This document shows, piece after piece, positions 34,465 to 42,708 of a stretch of DNA of 64,000 bases. The DNA is from Amycolatopsis alkalitolerans (GTDB taxonomy: Bacteria; Actinomycetota; Actinomycetes; Mycobacteriales; Pseudonocardiaceae), in the NCBI RefSeq assembly GCF_006152065.1, contig NZ_VDFW01000021.1, positions 1-64,000 of the forward strand, in the 5' to 3' direction. Below the pieces are notes generated by a model, which did not search any database, had not been told where the DNA came from, and saw only the letters and a list, made by a program, of their open reading frames with translations. The translations under genes were made by a program, and so were the position numbers. Positions within the stretch are counted from its first letter, which is position 1; each line of letters begins with the position of its first letter.

Positions 34465-35334
34465 TCAGGCGCGCGGCGCGGCGAAGAACCCGTCCGGGAA
34501 GGCGCCTGCGGCCACGGCCGTCCGGCTCAGACCGCGGCCGAGTTCGCGCAGCCGCTCCGACTTCTCGGCGCCGAGACGGCGCCATGGCGCGGCGGCGGCC
34601 GCGTTGGTCTGCTCCTCGACGCGTTCCCGCACCTGCTCGCCCTCCTCGGTGAGGCCGCCTTCGCCGTCGAGGACCCCTTCGTCGCGCAGCCGGGCGCTCG
34701 CCGCGTCCCAGTCTTCGTCGGACCAGCCGCGCAGCGTCTTCGCGGCGGCGGCGACGAAACCCTTCCCGGTCGCGGTGTGGGTGATCAGCGCTTCGAGCCC
34801 ACGGAGGCCGTTGCTCACCAGCGCCGCGATGTGCCCGTCGCCGCGGTACTCGCGCAGGAGGGTGATCGCATGCCACAGGACGAGATGCGGTTCGGCGGGC
34901 CAGTCCAGTTCGGTGTGACCGGCGTAGAGCGGGCGCCCGTCGGGCGTGCAGGCTTCGGCGGCCTCACGCGCCAGTTCGGCCGCCTCGGCGACTTCGGGGG
35001 ACGACACGGCCTCGCCGAGCAGCCGCCGCAACACGACGTCGACAGCTTCGAATCGCGCCTCGACGATCCGCGCCGGGCTGGCGAGCGTCCAGGCACGTGG
35101 GATGTGCTTGGCGACGAGGGCCGGGTTGAAGTTGTAGAAGGTGGCGGCGACCGTCCCGGCGCTGACCTCGCCCATCGGCGCCGAGCGGCTCGCGAAGTAG
35201 GTCATGCGGCCGGGCCGCAGCCCCGTGGCGGCGAGCCGCTCGTCGGTCTCGGGGGCGAAGTAGCTCGCCGAATGCAATGGATCGAGGGCTCGATGACACC
35301 GGAACGCCAGCGTGCGGGCTTCTTCGCTCTCCAC
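34465..35334 (-). CDS. SCO6745-family-like protein
   Basis: A 289-residue protein that I believe belongs to the actinobacterial family named after Streptomyces SCO6745, recognised from the opening LAFRCHRALDPLHSASYFAPETDERLAATGLRPGRMTYFASRSAPMG and the later TVAATFYNFNPALVAKHIPRAW. The last 100 residues contain a winged-helix-like stretch (WDAASARLRDEGVLDGEGGLTEEGEQVRERVEEQT). The function is unknown. The GTG at 35334 is chosen because it precedes the conserved start and leaves rnpB free; the longer ATG at 35370 would reach the rnpB 3' end. Confidence 0.72.
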   Translation of the reverse strand: MESEEARTLAFRCHRALDPLHSASYFAPETDERLAATGLRPGRMTYFASRSAPMGEVSAGTVAATFYNFNPALVAKHIPRAWTLASPARIVEARFEAVDVVLRRLLGEAVSSPEVAEAAELAREAAEACTPDGRPLYAGHTELDWPAEPHLVLWHAITLLREYRGDGHIAALVSNGLRGLEALITHTATGKGFVAAAAKTLRGWSDEDWDAASARLRDEGVLDGEGGLTEEGEQVRERVEEQTNAAAAAPWRRLGAEKSERLRELGRGLSRTAVAAGAFPDGFFAAPRA

Positions 35335-35371
35335 GCCGTCGACCTTAGGGGTGATCAGCCCGGAGCCCAAG

Positions 35372-35757
35372 AGGCGGACGAGTTGGCCTGTAAGCCGGAT
35401 CCTGTGCCGCTTGCGCGGTGGCGGCCATCCATCTAGGCCTGCCGTCGCCGGCAGGCTCGAGCGGCCTACCCGCAGGCTCGGGCGGGCAGCCCTCGAACGC
35501 CTGCGCAGGCACCGGTGAAGGTGCCCTCTTGGCCTTGCTCCGGGTGGGGTTTACCGAGCCATCCCGGTCACCCGGGATGCTGGTGGTCTCTTACACCACC
35601 GTTTCACCCTTACCCCAGCAAGCTGGGGCGGTCTGTTTTCTGTGGCACTTTCCCGCGGGTCGCCCCGGGTTGCCGTTGGCAACCACCCTGCCCTGCGGAG
35701 TCCGGACTTTCCTCGAAGGCTCGCGCCCTCGCGGCCGCCCGGCCAACTCGTCCGCCT
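35372..35757 (-). ncRNA. rnpB: RNase P RNA (bacterial type A)
   Basis: The catalytic RNA that trims tRNA 5' leaders. On the minus strand the P1 stem pairs AGGCGGACGAGTTGGCC at the 5' end (35757-35741) with its exact complement at the 3' end (35388-35372). The universal CR-I block GAGGAAAGTCCGGACTCC lies near 35720-35695, and the CR-V block with ACAGAAA is at about 35640. The P15 loop region has GGTAAGGGTGAAACGGTGG. The length, about 386 nt, is normal. The promoter must lie at about 35758-35810, overlapping the start of the divergent permease gene. Confidence 0.95.
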
Positions 35758-35765
35758 GATCAGGG

Positions 35766-35771
35766 TAGCGT
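35766..35771 (+). promoter_or_regulatory. -10 element TAGCGT, likely leaderless start
   Basis: TAGCGT is followed by six bases and the GTG of the permease gene at 35778. It lies only nine bases beyond the rnpB 5' end, so the two divergent promoters overlap. Confidence 0.5.
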
Positions 35772-35777
35772 GACGAG

Positions 35778-37010
35778 GTGCTGGCGGCGTCCGGGAGTCT
35801 TGGCCTGCTGCTCGTCGTTCTCGGCTTCGCCACCACGCGGCCGCGCGGACTGCCCGAGGCGACGGTCACGCTGCCGGCCGCCGGGCTGGTGCTGCTCGCC
35901 GGCTGGGTCTCGCCCGCCGAGGCGTGGCGCGAGACGCTGGCGCTGCTGCCGACCCTCGGCTTCCTGGCCGCGATCCTGCTGCTCGCGCATCTGGCCGACC
36001 TCGACGGCGTCTTCTCCTGGCTGGGCGCGCGGCTCGCGGTCGCCTGCCGGGGACGCCCGCGCCGCCTGCTGGCGCTGACCTTCGCCGCGGCGGCCGGGAC
36101 CACGGCGGCCCTGAGTCTCGACGCGACGGTGGTGCTGCTGACCCCGATCGTGCTGCTGACGGCCAATCGGCTGGCCCTGCCCCCGCGGCCGTATCTCTAC
36201 GCGTGCGCGCACCTGTCCAACTCGGCGTCCACACTGCTGCCGGTCTCGAACCTGACGAACCTGCTCGCCTTCACCGCGTCCGGGCTCACCTTCGCCCAGT
36301 TCGGCGCGCTCATGGCCGCCCCGTGGCTGGTGACTATCGCGATCGAACTGGCCGTGTTCCTCCGGTTCTTCAGGCCTGACCTGGACGGGTACGCGGCCGA
36401 CGCGCCCGAGATCCCGCCCGCTCCCGTATTCGCCCTCGTCGTGCTCGGCGTGACGCTCGCCGGGTTCGGGGTGGCCTCGCTCGTGCACGTCGAACCGGTG
36501 GTGGTCGCCGCGATCGCCGCGGCCGTGCTGGCGGCACGGGCGCTGTCGGCCCGGCGGATCCGGCCCGTGACCCTGATCGCCGAGGCGAACCCCTTGCTGT
36601 GCCTGTTCGTGCTCGGACTGGCCATCGTCGTCGAGGCCGTTTCCCGGCAACTGCTCGGCGCCCCGCTCCAGGCCCTGCTGCCCGATGGGACCAGCCTGCC
36701 GGAATTGCTGCTGACCGCGGCGCTCGCCGCCGTCCTGGCTAACCTGGTCAACAACCTGCCGGCGACGCTGCTGCTGTTGCCGTTGGCGGGCTCGAATCCG
36801 GGGCTCCTGCTCGCCGTGCTCCTCGGGGTGAACCTCGGCCCGAACGCCACCTACCTCGGTTCACTCGCGACGCTGCTGTGGCGCCGGGTGCTGGTGAGAA
36901 CCGGGGAACCGCCGCGGTGGCAGGAATTCCTGCGCCTCGGCGCGCTGACCGTGCCGCTCACACTCGCCGCGTCGGTCGCCGCGCTGTGGCTGGCGCTTCA
37001 GGTGAGATGA
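35778..37010 (+). CDS. ArsB/NhaD-like (ion transporter superfamily) permease
   Basis: A 410-residue membrane protein with about ten to twelve helices, related to ArsB/SLC13-type permeases. Typical features are the first repeat ending AALSLDATVVLLTPIVL (residues about 110-130), the re-entrant-like HLSNSASTLLPVSNLTNLLAF, and the second repeat with ANLVNNLPATLLLLPL and GVNLGPNATYLGSLATLLW. Two similar N-rich hairpins are the hallmark of this superfamily. The substrate could be arsenite, sodium/proton or a carboxylate; no arsenic genes are nearby. The GTG start follows a TAGCGT box by six bases. Confidence 0.83.
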   Translation: MLAASGSLGLLLVVLGFATTRPRGLPEATVTLPAAGLVLLAGWVSPAEAWRETLALLPTLGFLAAILLLAHLADLDGVFSWLGARLAVACRGRPRRLLALTFAAAAGTTAALSLDATVVLLTPIVLLTANRLALPPRPYLYACAHLSNSASTLLPVSNLTNLLAFTASGLTFAQFGALMAAPWLVTIAIELAVFLRFFRPDLDGYAADAPEIPPAPVFALVVLGVTLAGFGVASLVHVEPVVVAAIAAAVLAARALSARRIRPVTLIAEANPLLCLFVLGLAIVVEAVSRQLLGAPLQALLPDGTSLPELLLTAALAAVLANLVNNLPATLLLLPLAGSNPGLLLAVLLGVNLGPNATYLGSLATLLWRRVLVRTGEPPRWQEFLRLGALTVPLTLAASVAALWLALQVR

Positions 37011-38059
37011 CAGGTGTCGTTCACCAGGCGCACGGACGCGTTGCCGTCCGGGTAGAACTCGACGATCGACAGCGACGCGAGATCCAGGTGCAGCCGGAAC
37101 AGCAGCGACGGGCCCGCGTCCAGTCCGAGGCGCAGCAACGATTTGATCGGCGTCACGTGGCTGACCACGACCACGGTGCCCCCGGCGTGCTCCCGAGTCA
37201 GCTCGTCGCGGACCGCGAGCACCCGGCTGTGCACGCGTTCGAAGCTCTCGCCGCCCGGCGGCGGTACCGAGATGTCGCCGAGCCACCTCGCGTGCAGCTC
37301 CGGATCCCGCTCCGCGGCCTCGCGGAAGGTCAGCCCCTCCCACTCGCCGAAGTCGGTCTCCAGCAGCCCCTGGTGCGTCTCGACACGGCTACCGAGCGCG
37401 TCCGCGACCGCCTGCGCTGTCTGCTTCGCCCGCGACAGTGGCGACGCGACGACCGGGAGCGTCTCCCCGTCGGCCATCGCGGCCACGCGTTTCGCCGCGG
37501 CCTCGGCCTGCTGGCGGCCCAGTTCGGTCAGCGGGATGTCCCCGCGACCGGAGTACCGGCGCTCGACGGACAGCTCCGTCTGGCCGTGGCGTAGCAGCAA
37601 CAACCTCGTCGGTTTGCCCTGCGCCCCGGTCCAGCGGGCGGGTGTGGTGGCCGGCTCGGCCTGGGTGTCCATCGCCTCGTTGGCGAGCCGGTCGGCGTGC
37701 GCGTTCTGCGCGCGCGGGATCCACTCGTATCGCACGCGCTCGAACCGCGCGGCCAGCTCGCGAGCCTCGGCCGCGAGCGGCTGCAGCGCCGCGTGCTTGA
37801 TCTTCCACCGCCCGGACATCTGCTCGACCACGAGCTTCGAATCCATCCGGACGTCCACAGTGGACGCTCCGAGCTCGGCCGCCGCGGTCAGCCCCGCGAC
37901 GAGGCCGGTGTACTCGGCCACGTTGTTGGTGGTGACCCCGAGCCCCTGCTTCCGCTCGGCGAGCACCGCACCCGTCGCGGCGTCCTTCACCACCACGCCG
38001 TAGCCAGCGGGGCCCGGGTTGCCCCGCGAACCGCCGTCGGCTTCGACGATCACGTTCAC
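36998..38059 (-). CDS. Bifunctional RNase HI / histidine phosphatase
   Basis: A 353-residue fusion. Residues 1 to about 132 are RNase HI with the acidic site Asp8 (EADGGSRGNPG), Glu49 (NVAEYTGL), Asp73 (MDSKLVVEQ) and Asp123 (NAHADRLAN). Residues from about 152 form a phosphoglycerate-mutase-like phosphatase with RHG at 157-159 (LLLLRHGQTE). In mycobacteria the homologue Rv2228c combines RNase H with alpha-ribazole phosphatase activity. The GTG start overlaps the stop of the zinc-ribbon gene by 4 bp. It is the last gene of a three-gene operon. Its 3' end overlaps the convergent permease gene by 13 bp. Confidence 0.9.
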   Translation of the reverse strand: MNVIVEADGGSRGNPGPAGYGVVVKDAATGAVLAERKQGLGVTTNNVAEYTGLVAGLTAAAELGASTVDVRMDSKLVVEQMSGRWKIKHAALQPLAAEARELAARFERVRYEWIPRAQNAHADRLANEAMDTQAEPATTPARWTGAQGKPTRLLLLRHGQTELSVERRYSGRGDIPLTELGRQQAEAAAKRVAAMADGETLPVVASPLSRAKQTAQAVADALGSRVETHQGLLETDFGEWEGLTFREAAERDPELHARWLGDISVPPPGGESFERVHSRVLAVRDELTREHAGGTVVVVSHVTPIKSLLRLGLDAGPSLLFRLHLDLASLSIVEFYPDGNASVRLVNDTCHLT

Positions 38060-38793
38060 AGGCCGGACTCCATCGTGCGCACCATGATGGCGCCACAGTT
38101 GTCGCACTGGACGACCTCGTCTTCGGCGGTCGCCTTGATCTCCGCGATCGTGCTGCGGTCCAGCTCCAGCTGGCACGCGCCGCACCGGCGGGAGCGCAGC
38201 AGCGCGGCACCGATGCCCTTGTGCGCGCGCACCCGCTCGTACAACTTCATCAGCGGTTCGGGGAACCGCGGCGCCAGCTTGGCCCTGTCCTCCTCGCGGC
38301 GGGCCTGCGTGGTGTCGAGGTCGGCGACGCTCTCGTCGCGGCGGCGACGCGCGTCGGCCAGTTGCTGCTCGGCCTTGTCGACCTCGGCGCCCGTCCGCTG
38401 CGCGTCCATCTCCAGCGCCTCGCGGCGTTCCATCAGCTCGAGCAGGTCGTCCTCGAGCGCGGACTGGCGCCGGGCCAGCGTTTCCAGCTCGTGCTGCAGG
38501 TCGGTCATCTGCTTGGCCTGCACCGAACCGGACTCCATGAGCTTGCGGTCGCGCTCCTCGCGCGCCCGCACCGACTCGATCTCCTTCTCCTGGCGGGCGA
38601 TCTCGCGGTCGAGGTCGGAGCCCGCGGTCTGCGTCGAAACGAGCGCGTCGCGCCGGCTACGGACCAGCTTCTCGGTCTCGTCGATCTGGGCCAGTTCCGG
38701 CAGCGTTCGGCGACGGTGCTCCACGCGGGACAGCTCGGCATCCACCTTGGCGAGGTCGAGCAGCTGACGCTGGACGGCGGGGTCTGCCTTCAC
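38056..38793 (-). CDS. Coiled-coil zinc-ribbon protein (DUF164/CT398-like)
   Basis: A 245-residue protein. Residues about 5-185 are a long antiparallel coiled coil rich in heptads (LDREIARQEKEIESVRAREERDRKLM). The C-terminal domain is a four-cysteine zinc ribbon: CGAC, a 20-residue spacer, then CDNC. Members have been linked to flagellar, transcription or nucleic-acid roles in other phyla, without a settled function. The GTG start overlaps the Nif3-like stop by 4 bp, and its own stop overlaps the RNase H start by 4 bp. This tight Nif3-zinc ribbon-RNase H order is conserved in actinobacteria. Confidence 0.87.
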   Translation of the reverse strand: MKADPAVQRQLLDLAKVDAELSRVEHRRRTLPELAQIDETEKLVRSRRDALVSTQTAGSDLDREIARQEKEIESVRAREERDRKLMESGSVQAKQMTDLQHELETLARRQSALEDDLLELMERREALEMDAQRTGAEVDKAEQQLADARRRRDESVADLDTTQARREEDRAKLAPRFPEPLMKLYERVRAHKGIGAALLRSRRCGACQLELDRSTIAEIKATAEDEVVQCDNCGAIMVRTMESGL

Positions 38794-39596
38794 TCGGTGC
38801 GCTCCCTTGCGGTTCGGATGGTCCACGGGTCCGTACGGCGGGTGGACACGTGGCTGTCGACGTTACCCGTAAAGGCTCGCCGCAGGACCCCCGAGGCTTG
38901 CTCGCACCAGGGCCACTCGCTCGCCCAGTGCGTCACCCCGACGAGCGCGGGCCCGCCGGCCTCGAGATGCTCGCTCGCCGGGTGGTGGCGAAGGTCGGCG
39001 GTCACGTAGGCGTCGGCCCCGGCCGCGGTGGCCGCGGCGAGGTAGCCGTCGCCGGCGCCGCCGGACACCGCGACCGTCCTGATCGGACGGTCCGGATCGC
39101 CCGCGCCGAGGACCCCGGGTTCGGTTTCCGGCAGGGCGTCGGCGACGCGCTGCACGAATATGGCGAACGCTTCGGGCTCGGGGAGTTCCCCGATCCGGCC
39201 GATCCCGGACTGATCGTCGAGCGACCCGAGGACGCGCAGCCCGATGGCCTCGGCGAGCGCGTCGGACACCCCGGGGTTCGCGGCGTCGGCGTTCGTGTGC
39301 GCGCAGTAGAGGGCGATCCCGGCGCGGATCATCCGGTGCACGAGGCGGCCCTTGGCGGTGTCCGCCGGGACGCCGTGCACCCCGCGCAGCAGCAGCGGGT
39401 GATGCGCGACGATCAGGCCGGCGCCCAGTTCGACGGCCTCGTCGACGGTCGCCTCGACCGGGTCGACGCACACGAGCACCCGGTCCACGTCCTCGGCCGG
39501 GTCACCGCAGACGAGGCCGACGGCGTCCCAGCTCTCCGCCAGCCCGGGCGGGTAGGCCTCCTCCAGTACGGCGATGATCTGCGAAAGTGCGGGCAT
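38790..39596 (-). CDS. Nif3-like dinuclear-metal hexameric protein
   Basis: A 268-residue member of the NIF3/DUF34 family. Metal-ligand motifs are IVAHHPLLLRGV (His-His), YCAHTNAD, and the late THWASEWPW segment in place of the usual GxxE. The family forms toroidal hexamers and is linked to GTP cyclohydrolase I-like folds, but its biochemical role is not established. Length is normal for the short form without a PII-like insert. The ATG at 39596 has a GAAGAT box six bases upstream. It is divergent from the tyrosine phosphatase, with 32 bp between starts. Confidence 0.88.
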   Translation of the reverse strand: MPALSQIIAVLEEAYPPGLAESWDAVGLVCGDPAEDVDRVLVCVDPVEATVDEAVELGAGLIVAHHPLLLRGVHGVPADTAKGRLVHRMIRAGIALYCAHTNADAANPGVSDALAEAIGLRVLGSLDDQSGIGRIGELPEPEAFAIFVQRVADALPETEPGVLGAGDPDRPIRTVAVSGGAGDGYLAAATAAGADAYVTADLRHHPASEHLEAGGPALVGVTHWASEWPWCEQASGVLRRAFTGNVDSHVSTRRTDPWTIRTARERTE

Positions 39597-39628
39597 ACGG
39601 GGATCTTCGCACCCGTCACTATGGAGGC

Positions 39629-40111
39629 GTGACCACACTCCACATCTGTTTCGTCTGTTCCGGGAACATCTGCCGCTCCCCCATGGCGGCGCTCGTCTTC
39701 GGTGAGCACCTGCGCCGCGAAGGGCTTGCCGGCCGCGTGCGGGTGACCAGCGCCGGCACCGGGCCGTGGCATGTCGGCGAGCCCGCCGACGCACGCGCGC
39801 TCGCGACGCTCGAAGCGGCCGGCTACCGCGGGAAGCACATCGCCAGCCAGATCGACGAAGACCATCTCGAAGCGGATCTTCTCCTGGCCGCCGATACCGG
39901 GCACGTCCGCGACCTGCGCCGCAAGATCGACGACCCGTCGCGAGTGCGCCTACTGCGCGAGTTCGACCCGTCGGCTCCCGAAGGCGCCGAGGTGCCCGAC
40001 CCGTACTACGGCGGCGGCGACGGTTTCGACGAGGTGCTGGCGATGATCGAGCGCACGGTCCCCGCCCTGGTTGATTGGGTTCGAGACAGGCTGGGCACAC
40101 TGCACGTGTGA
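39629..40111 (+). CDS. Low-molecular-weight protein tyrosine phosphatase
   Basis: A 160-residue phosphatase. The catalytic loop is CSGNICRS with nucleophile Cys10 and Arg16. The general acid is Asp124 in VPDPYYGGGDGF. This is the PtpA type; in pathogens PtpA is secreted, but no export signal is present here. The GTG start at 39629 is chosen because it directly precedes the catalytic strand, with CACTAT six bases upstream. The fructosamine kinase gene follows with a 22-bp gap. Confidence 0.93.
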   Translation: MTTLHICFVCSGNICRSPMAALVFGEHLRREGLAGRVRVTSAGTGPWHVGEPADARALATLEAAGYRGKHIASQIDEDHLEADLLLAADTGHVRDLRRKIDDPSRVRLLREFDPSAPEGAEVPDPYYGGGDGFDEVLAMIERTVPALVDWVRDRLGTLHV

Positions 40112-40133
40112 CGAGTCACATTGGGGCCCGGCC

Positions 40134-40988
40134 GTGAACGCGCGCGACGCCGTCGAGCGGCTGTACGGCCGGCAGGTCACCGGTGTCCGCCATTGGGGCG
40201 GCTCGATCTTCCTCGTGAGCAGCGGAAACGAGACGGTGGTAGCCAAGCAGGGCGTCGGGCCGGGCGCGACCACAGCCGAGGCCGCGGGCCTGCGCTGGCT
40301 CGGCGAGTCCGGCGACGTGTCGGTGCCGCGGGTCCACGCCCACGACGATGAGTGGCTGATCATGCAGTACGTCCCGCCCACCTCGCCCACGGCGGAAGCC
40401 GCCGAGACGTTCGGGCGGAACCTCGCCAGGCTGCATCTGCGCGGCGCCGAGGGGTTCGGCAGCCCGCCGCCCGGCGGCCCGGTCGACGCGTGGATGGGCG
40501 TCGCGCCGATGCGCAACGAGACGTGCCCCGACTGGCCGTCCTTCTACGCGCAGCACCGCATCCTGCCGTACCTGCGGGAATGCGCCGACCAGAAGCTGTT
40601 CAGCGCCGACGAGGTCGAGGTCTTCGAGAAGCTGTGCGGCCGGCTGAAGGAGGTCGCCGAGCCGGAGCCGCCCGCCCGCCTGCACGGCGACGCGTGGAGC
40701 GGCAACGTCCATTGGGCGCGCGACGGCGTGTGGCTGATCGACCCCGCGGCGCACGGCGGCCACCGCGAAGGTGATCTCGCCATGCTCCAGCTGTTCGGTA
40801 CCTCACAGCTGAGCCACATCCTCGGCGGATACGCCGAAGGCGCGCAGGACGAGGGCGCCCCGCTCGCCGCGGGCTGGCAGGACCGCGTCCCGGTCCACCA
40901 GCTGTTCCCGCTGCTCATGCACGCCGCGGTGTTCGGCGGCGGATACGCCCGGCAGGCACTGATGGCGGCCCGGGCCGCGCCGCGCTGA
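40134..40988 (+). CDS. Fructosamine kinase family protein
   Basis: A 284-residue kinase with the aminoglycoside-phosphotransferase fold. The catalytic loop is RLHGDAWSGNVHW and the DFG-equivalent is IDPAAHGGHREGDLAML. The N-lobe has FLVSSGNETVVAKQ with the ATP-binding lysine. Members phosphorylate ketosamines such as fructoselysine or ribulosamine for deglycation. It follows the tyrosine phosphatase gene on the same strand by 22 bp and is probably co-transcribed. The pairing with a PtpA-type phosphatase is common in actinobacteria. Confidence 0.88.
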   Translation: MNARDAVERLYGRQVTGVRHWGGSIFLVSSGNETVVAKQGVGPGATTAEAAGLRWLGESGDVSVPRVHAHDDEWLIMQYVPPTSPTAEAAETFGRNLARLHLRGAEGFGSPPPGGPVDAWMGVAPMRNETCPDWPSFYAQHRILPYLRECADQKLFSADEVEVFEKLCGRLKEVAEPEPPARLHGDAWSGNVHWARDGVWLIDPAAHGGHREGDLAMLQLFGTSQLSHILGGYAEGAQDEGAPLAAGWQDRVPVHQLFPLLMHAAVFGGGYARQALMAARAAPR

Positions 40989-40999
40989 CCGTACGGGGC

Positions 41000-41005
41000 T
41001 ACCGT
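41000..41005 (+). promoter_or_regulatory. -10 element TACCGT, likely leaderless start
   Basis: TACCGT is followed by GGGAGC and the GTG of the SURF1 gene at 41012. The same TACCGT-N6-start arrangement precedes the lipoprotein gene at 3808. Confidence 0.5.
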
Positions 41006-41011
41006 GGGAGC

Positions 41012-41875
41012 GTGCGGTGGAAGTTCCTGCTCCGGCCCAGCTGGCTCGCGCTCGTCGCGGGTGTCCTGGCTTTCGCTTTCGCCTGCTTCTACCTGCTCTC
41101 GCCGTGGCAGTTCGGCCGCAACTCGGAGCGCGAGGCACAGAACAGCGCCATCGAAGCGTCTCTGAAGGCCGGGCCGAAGCCGCTGGACAGCGTGCTCACC
41201 CCCGGCGCCGCGCCCGACCAGCACACCGAGTGGACCCGCGTCACGATCACCGGCACGTACCTGCCGCGGGACGAGGTGGTCGCGCGGTTGCGGACCGTGC
41301 AGGGTGAACCGGCGTTCGAGGTCCTCACCCCGTTCCGCGCCTCGAACGGCGAGGTCGTGCTGATCGACCGCGGGTACGTCCGGCCTGGCGACCACGGCTC
41401 GGTGCCGCCGTATGCCGCGCCGTCCCCGGGCACGGTCACCGTGGTGGCCCGGATCCGGCAGGACGAGACCGACCAGAAGAACCGCCCCGCGTTCGCGGAC
41501 GCCTCGACCGGCGGCAAGCTGCAAAGCTATGACGTGGACTCCCGGGTCGTCGCGCGCTCGAGCGGGCTGCCCATCCGGCCGGGCTACTTCCAGCTCGGCC
41601 AGAACACGCCCGGTGTGCTGAACGCGCTGCCGCTGCCGCAACTGGACACCGGCCCGTTCTTCTCCTATGCCCTGCAGTGGATCGCGTTCGGCGTGATGGC
41701 GCTGGGTGGTCTCGCCTACTTCACGATCCGCGAGCTCAAGCCGGGCGGCGTGCTGGCCGAGATGGGCGACCGCGCCAAGGAAAAGCGGGCACGCCGGCGG
41801 AAGTCCGTGGCACAGATCCTGGCCGAGGACGAGGCTGCCGAAGACCGGTCAGAAGAGCCAGCGCGGCAGAACTGA
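41012..41875 (+). CDS. SURF1-family cytochrome oxidase biogenesis protein
   Basis: A 287-residue membrane protein. It has a transmembrane helix near each end (about 11-30 and 229-248) and an extracytoplasmic domain between. Family features are SPWQFGRNSEREAQN after helix 1, ITGTYLPRDEVVARLRTVQGEPAFEVLTPFR and VVLIDRGYV. SURF1 helps insert heme a into cytochrome c oxidase. The C-terminal 40 residues are charged and cytoplasmic. The 3' end overlaps the convergent CobD gene by 140 bp. Confidence 0.9.
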   Translation: MRWKFLLRPSWLALVAGVLAFAFACFYLLSPWQFGRNSEREAQNSAIEASLKAGPKPLDSVLTPGAAPDQHTEWTRVTITGTYLPRDEVVARLRTVQGEPAFEVLTPFRASNGEVVLIDRGYVRPGDHGSVPPYAAPSPGTVTVVARIRQDETDQKNRPAFADASTGGKLQSYDVDSRVVARSSGLPIRPGYFQLGQNTPGVLNALPLPQLDTGPFFSYALQWIAFGVMALGGLAYFTIRELKPGGVLAEMGDRAKEKRARRRKSVAQILAEDEAAEDRSEEPARQN

Positions 41876-42674
41876 TCGCGGTCAGCCACCCGATCACGCG
41901 CGAAAGCTCGACCGCCCTCGTGACGTGTCCGGCGTCGGGATTGCGCCCGTCCCCGAGCACCGGCCGTTCCTGAACCCGGTGCGGGTAGACGGTCCGGCCG
42001 CCGAGGCGAATCTCGAGCGCCCCGGCGAAGGCCGCCTCGACCCGGCCGGAGTTGGGGTCCGGATGCGCGACGGTGTCCCGCTGCCAGGCCCGCCACGCGC
42101 CGCTCGCCGAACCGCCGACGACCGGGGCGCTGGTGACGGTCAGTGCCGCGGCGACCCTCGCCGGCGCGAAACCGGCCAACCGGTCAAGGCTTCCGGTGAA
42201 GCCGGGGCCGCGCAGCAGGCTGAGCACGCGCGCGCCGACGAGCCCGGGAATCCCCGCGACCGCGCCCCAGAACATCGGCGCCACAACGGAATCCGACGTA
42301 TGCCGGGCGAGCGACTCGACCGAGGCGCGGGAAAGCCCGATGACCTCAAGGCTTTCGGCGCACCGATCGTCCAGTCCGGACAGCGTTTCACGAGCCGCCG
42401 CGAGCTCACCCTCTTCGAGATCGCGCGCGAGCGCCGTACCGTCCGCCGCGAGCCTCGCGCCACCGAGGACGGCCCACGTGGCGATGGCTGTGCCGAGCGC
42501 CTGAAAAACGGGACTGCGCCTGCTGATCCGCTCGACGACGACCGCCGCGACGACGAGCCCACCACCCGCGGCCGCGCCGGGCAGTGACCGTTCGAGTGCC
42601 CTGGGTGCGCCCCGCTCGATCACCCCGTCAGCGGCCGCGCCCAGCAGCAGCCCGATCGCCCGCGCCGCGTTCAT
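41736..42674 (-). CDS. cobD: Cobalamin biosynthesis protein CobD/CbiB
   Basis: A 312-residue membrane protein of the adenosylcobinamide-phosphate synthase family, which attaches the aminopropanol arm to cobyric acid. Typical segments are GLDDRCAESLEVIGLSRASVESLARHTSDSVVAPMFWGAVAGIPG and SGAWRAWQRDTVAHPDPNSGRVEAAFAGAL. The conserved part ends around VIGWLTAISSAALALLTGL. The last 40 residues (PRPRPGSVPRTSAG...) come from the region antisense to the SURF1 gene and look like a random extension. No other cobalamin gene is in the window. Confidence 0.9.
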   Translation of the reverse strand: MNAARAIGLLLGAAADGVIERGAPRALERSLPGAAAGGGLVVAAVVVERISRRSPVFQALGTAIATWAVLGGARLAADGTALARDLEEGELAAARETLSGLDDRCAESLEVIGLSRASVESLARHTSDSVVAPMFWGAVAGIPGLVGARVLSLLRGPGFTGSLDRLAGFAPARVAAALTVTSAPVVGGSASGAWRAWQRDTVAHPDPNSGRVEAAFAGALEIRLGGRTVYPHRVQERPVLGDGRNPDAGHVTRAVELSRVIGWLTAISSAALALLTGLRQPRPRPGSVPRTSAGVPAFPWRGRPSRPARRPA

Positions 42675-42708
42675 TTCGCCCCCGGTAGTCGTCTTCCGGG
42701 GGCGAAGA

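Noticed and set aside
34347-34652. Plus-strand open frame in the gap upstream of the T4SS-like operon
   Set aside because: It runs into the antisense of the SCO6745-like gene and has no ribosome site or conserved sequence.
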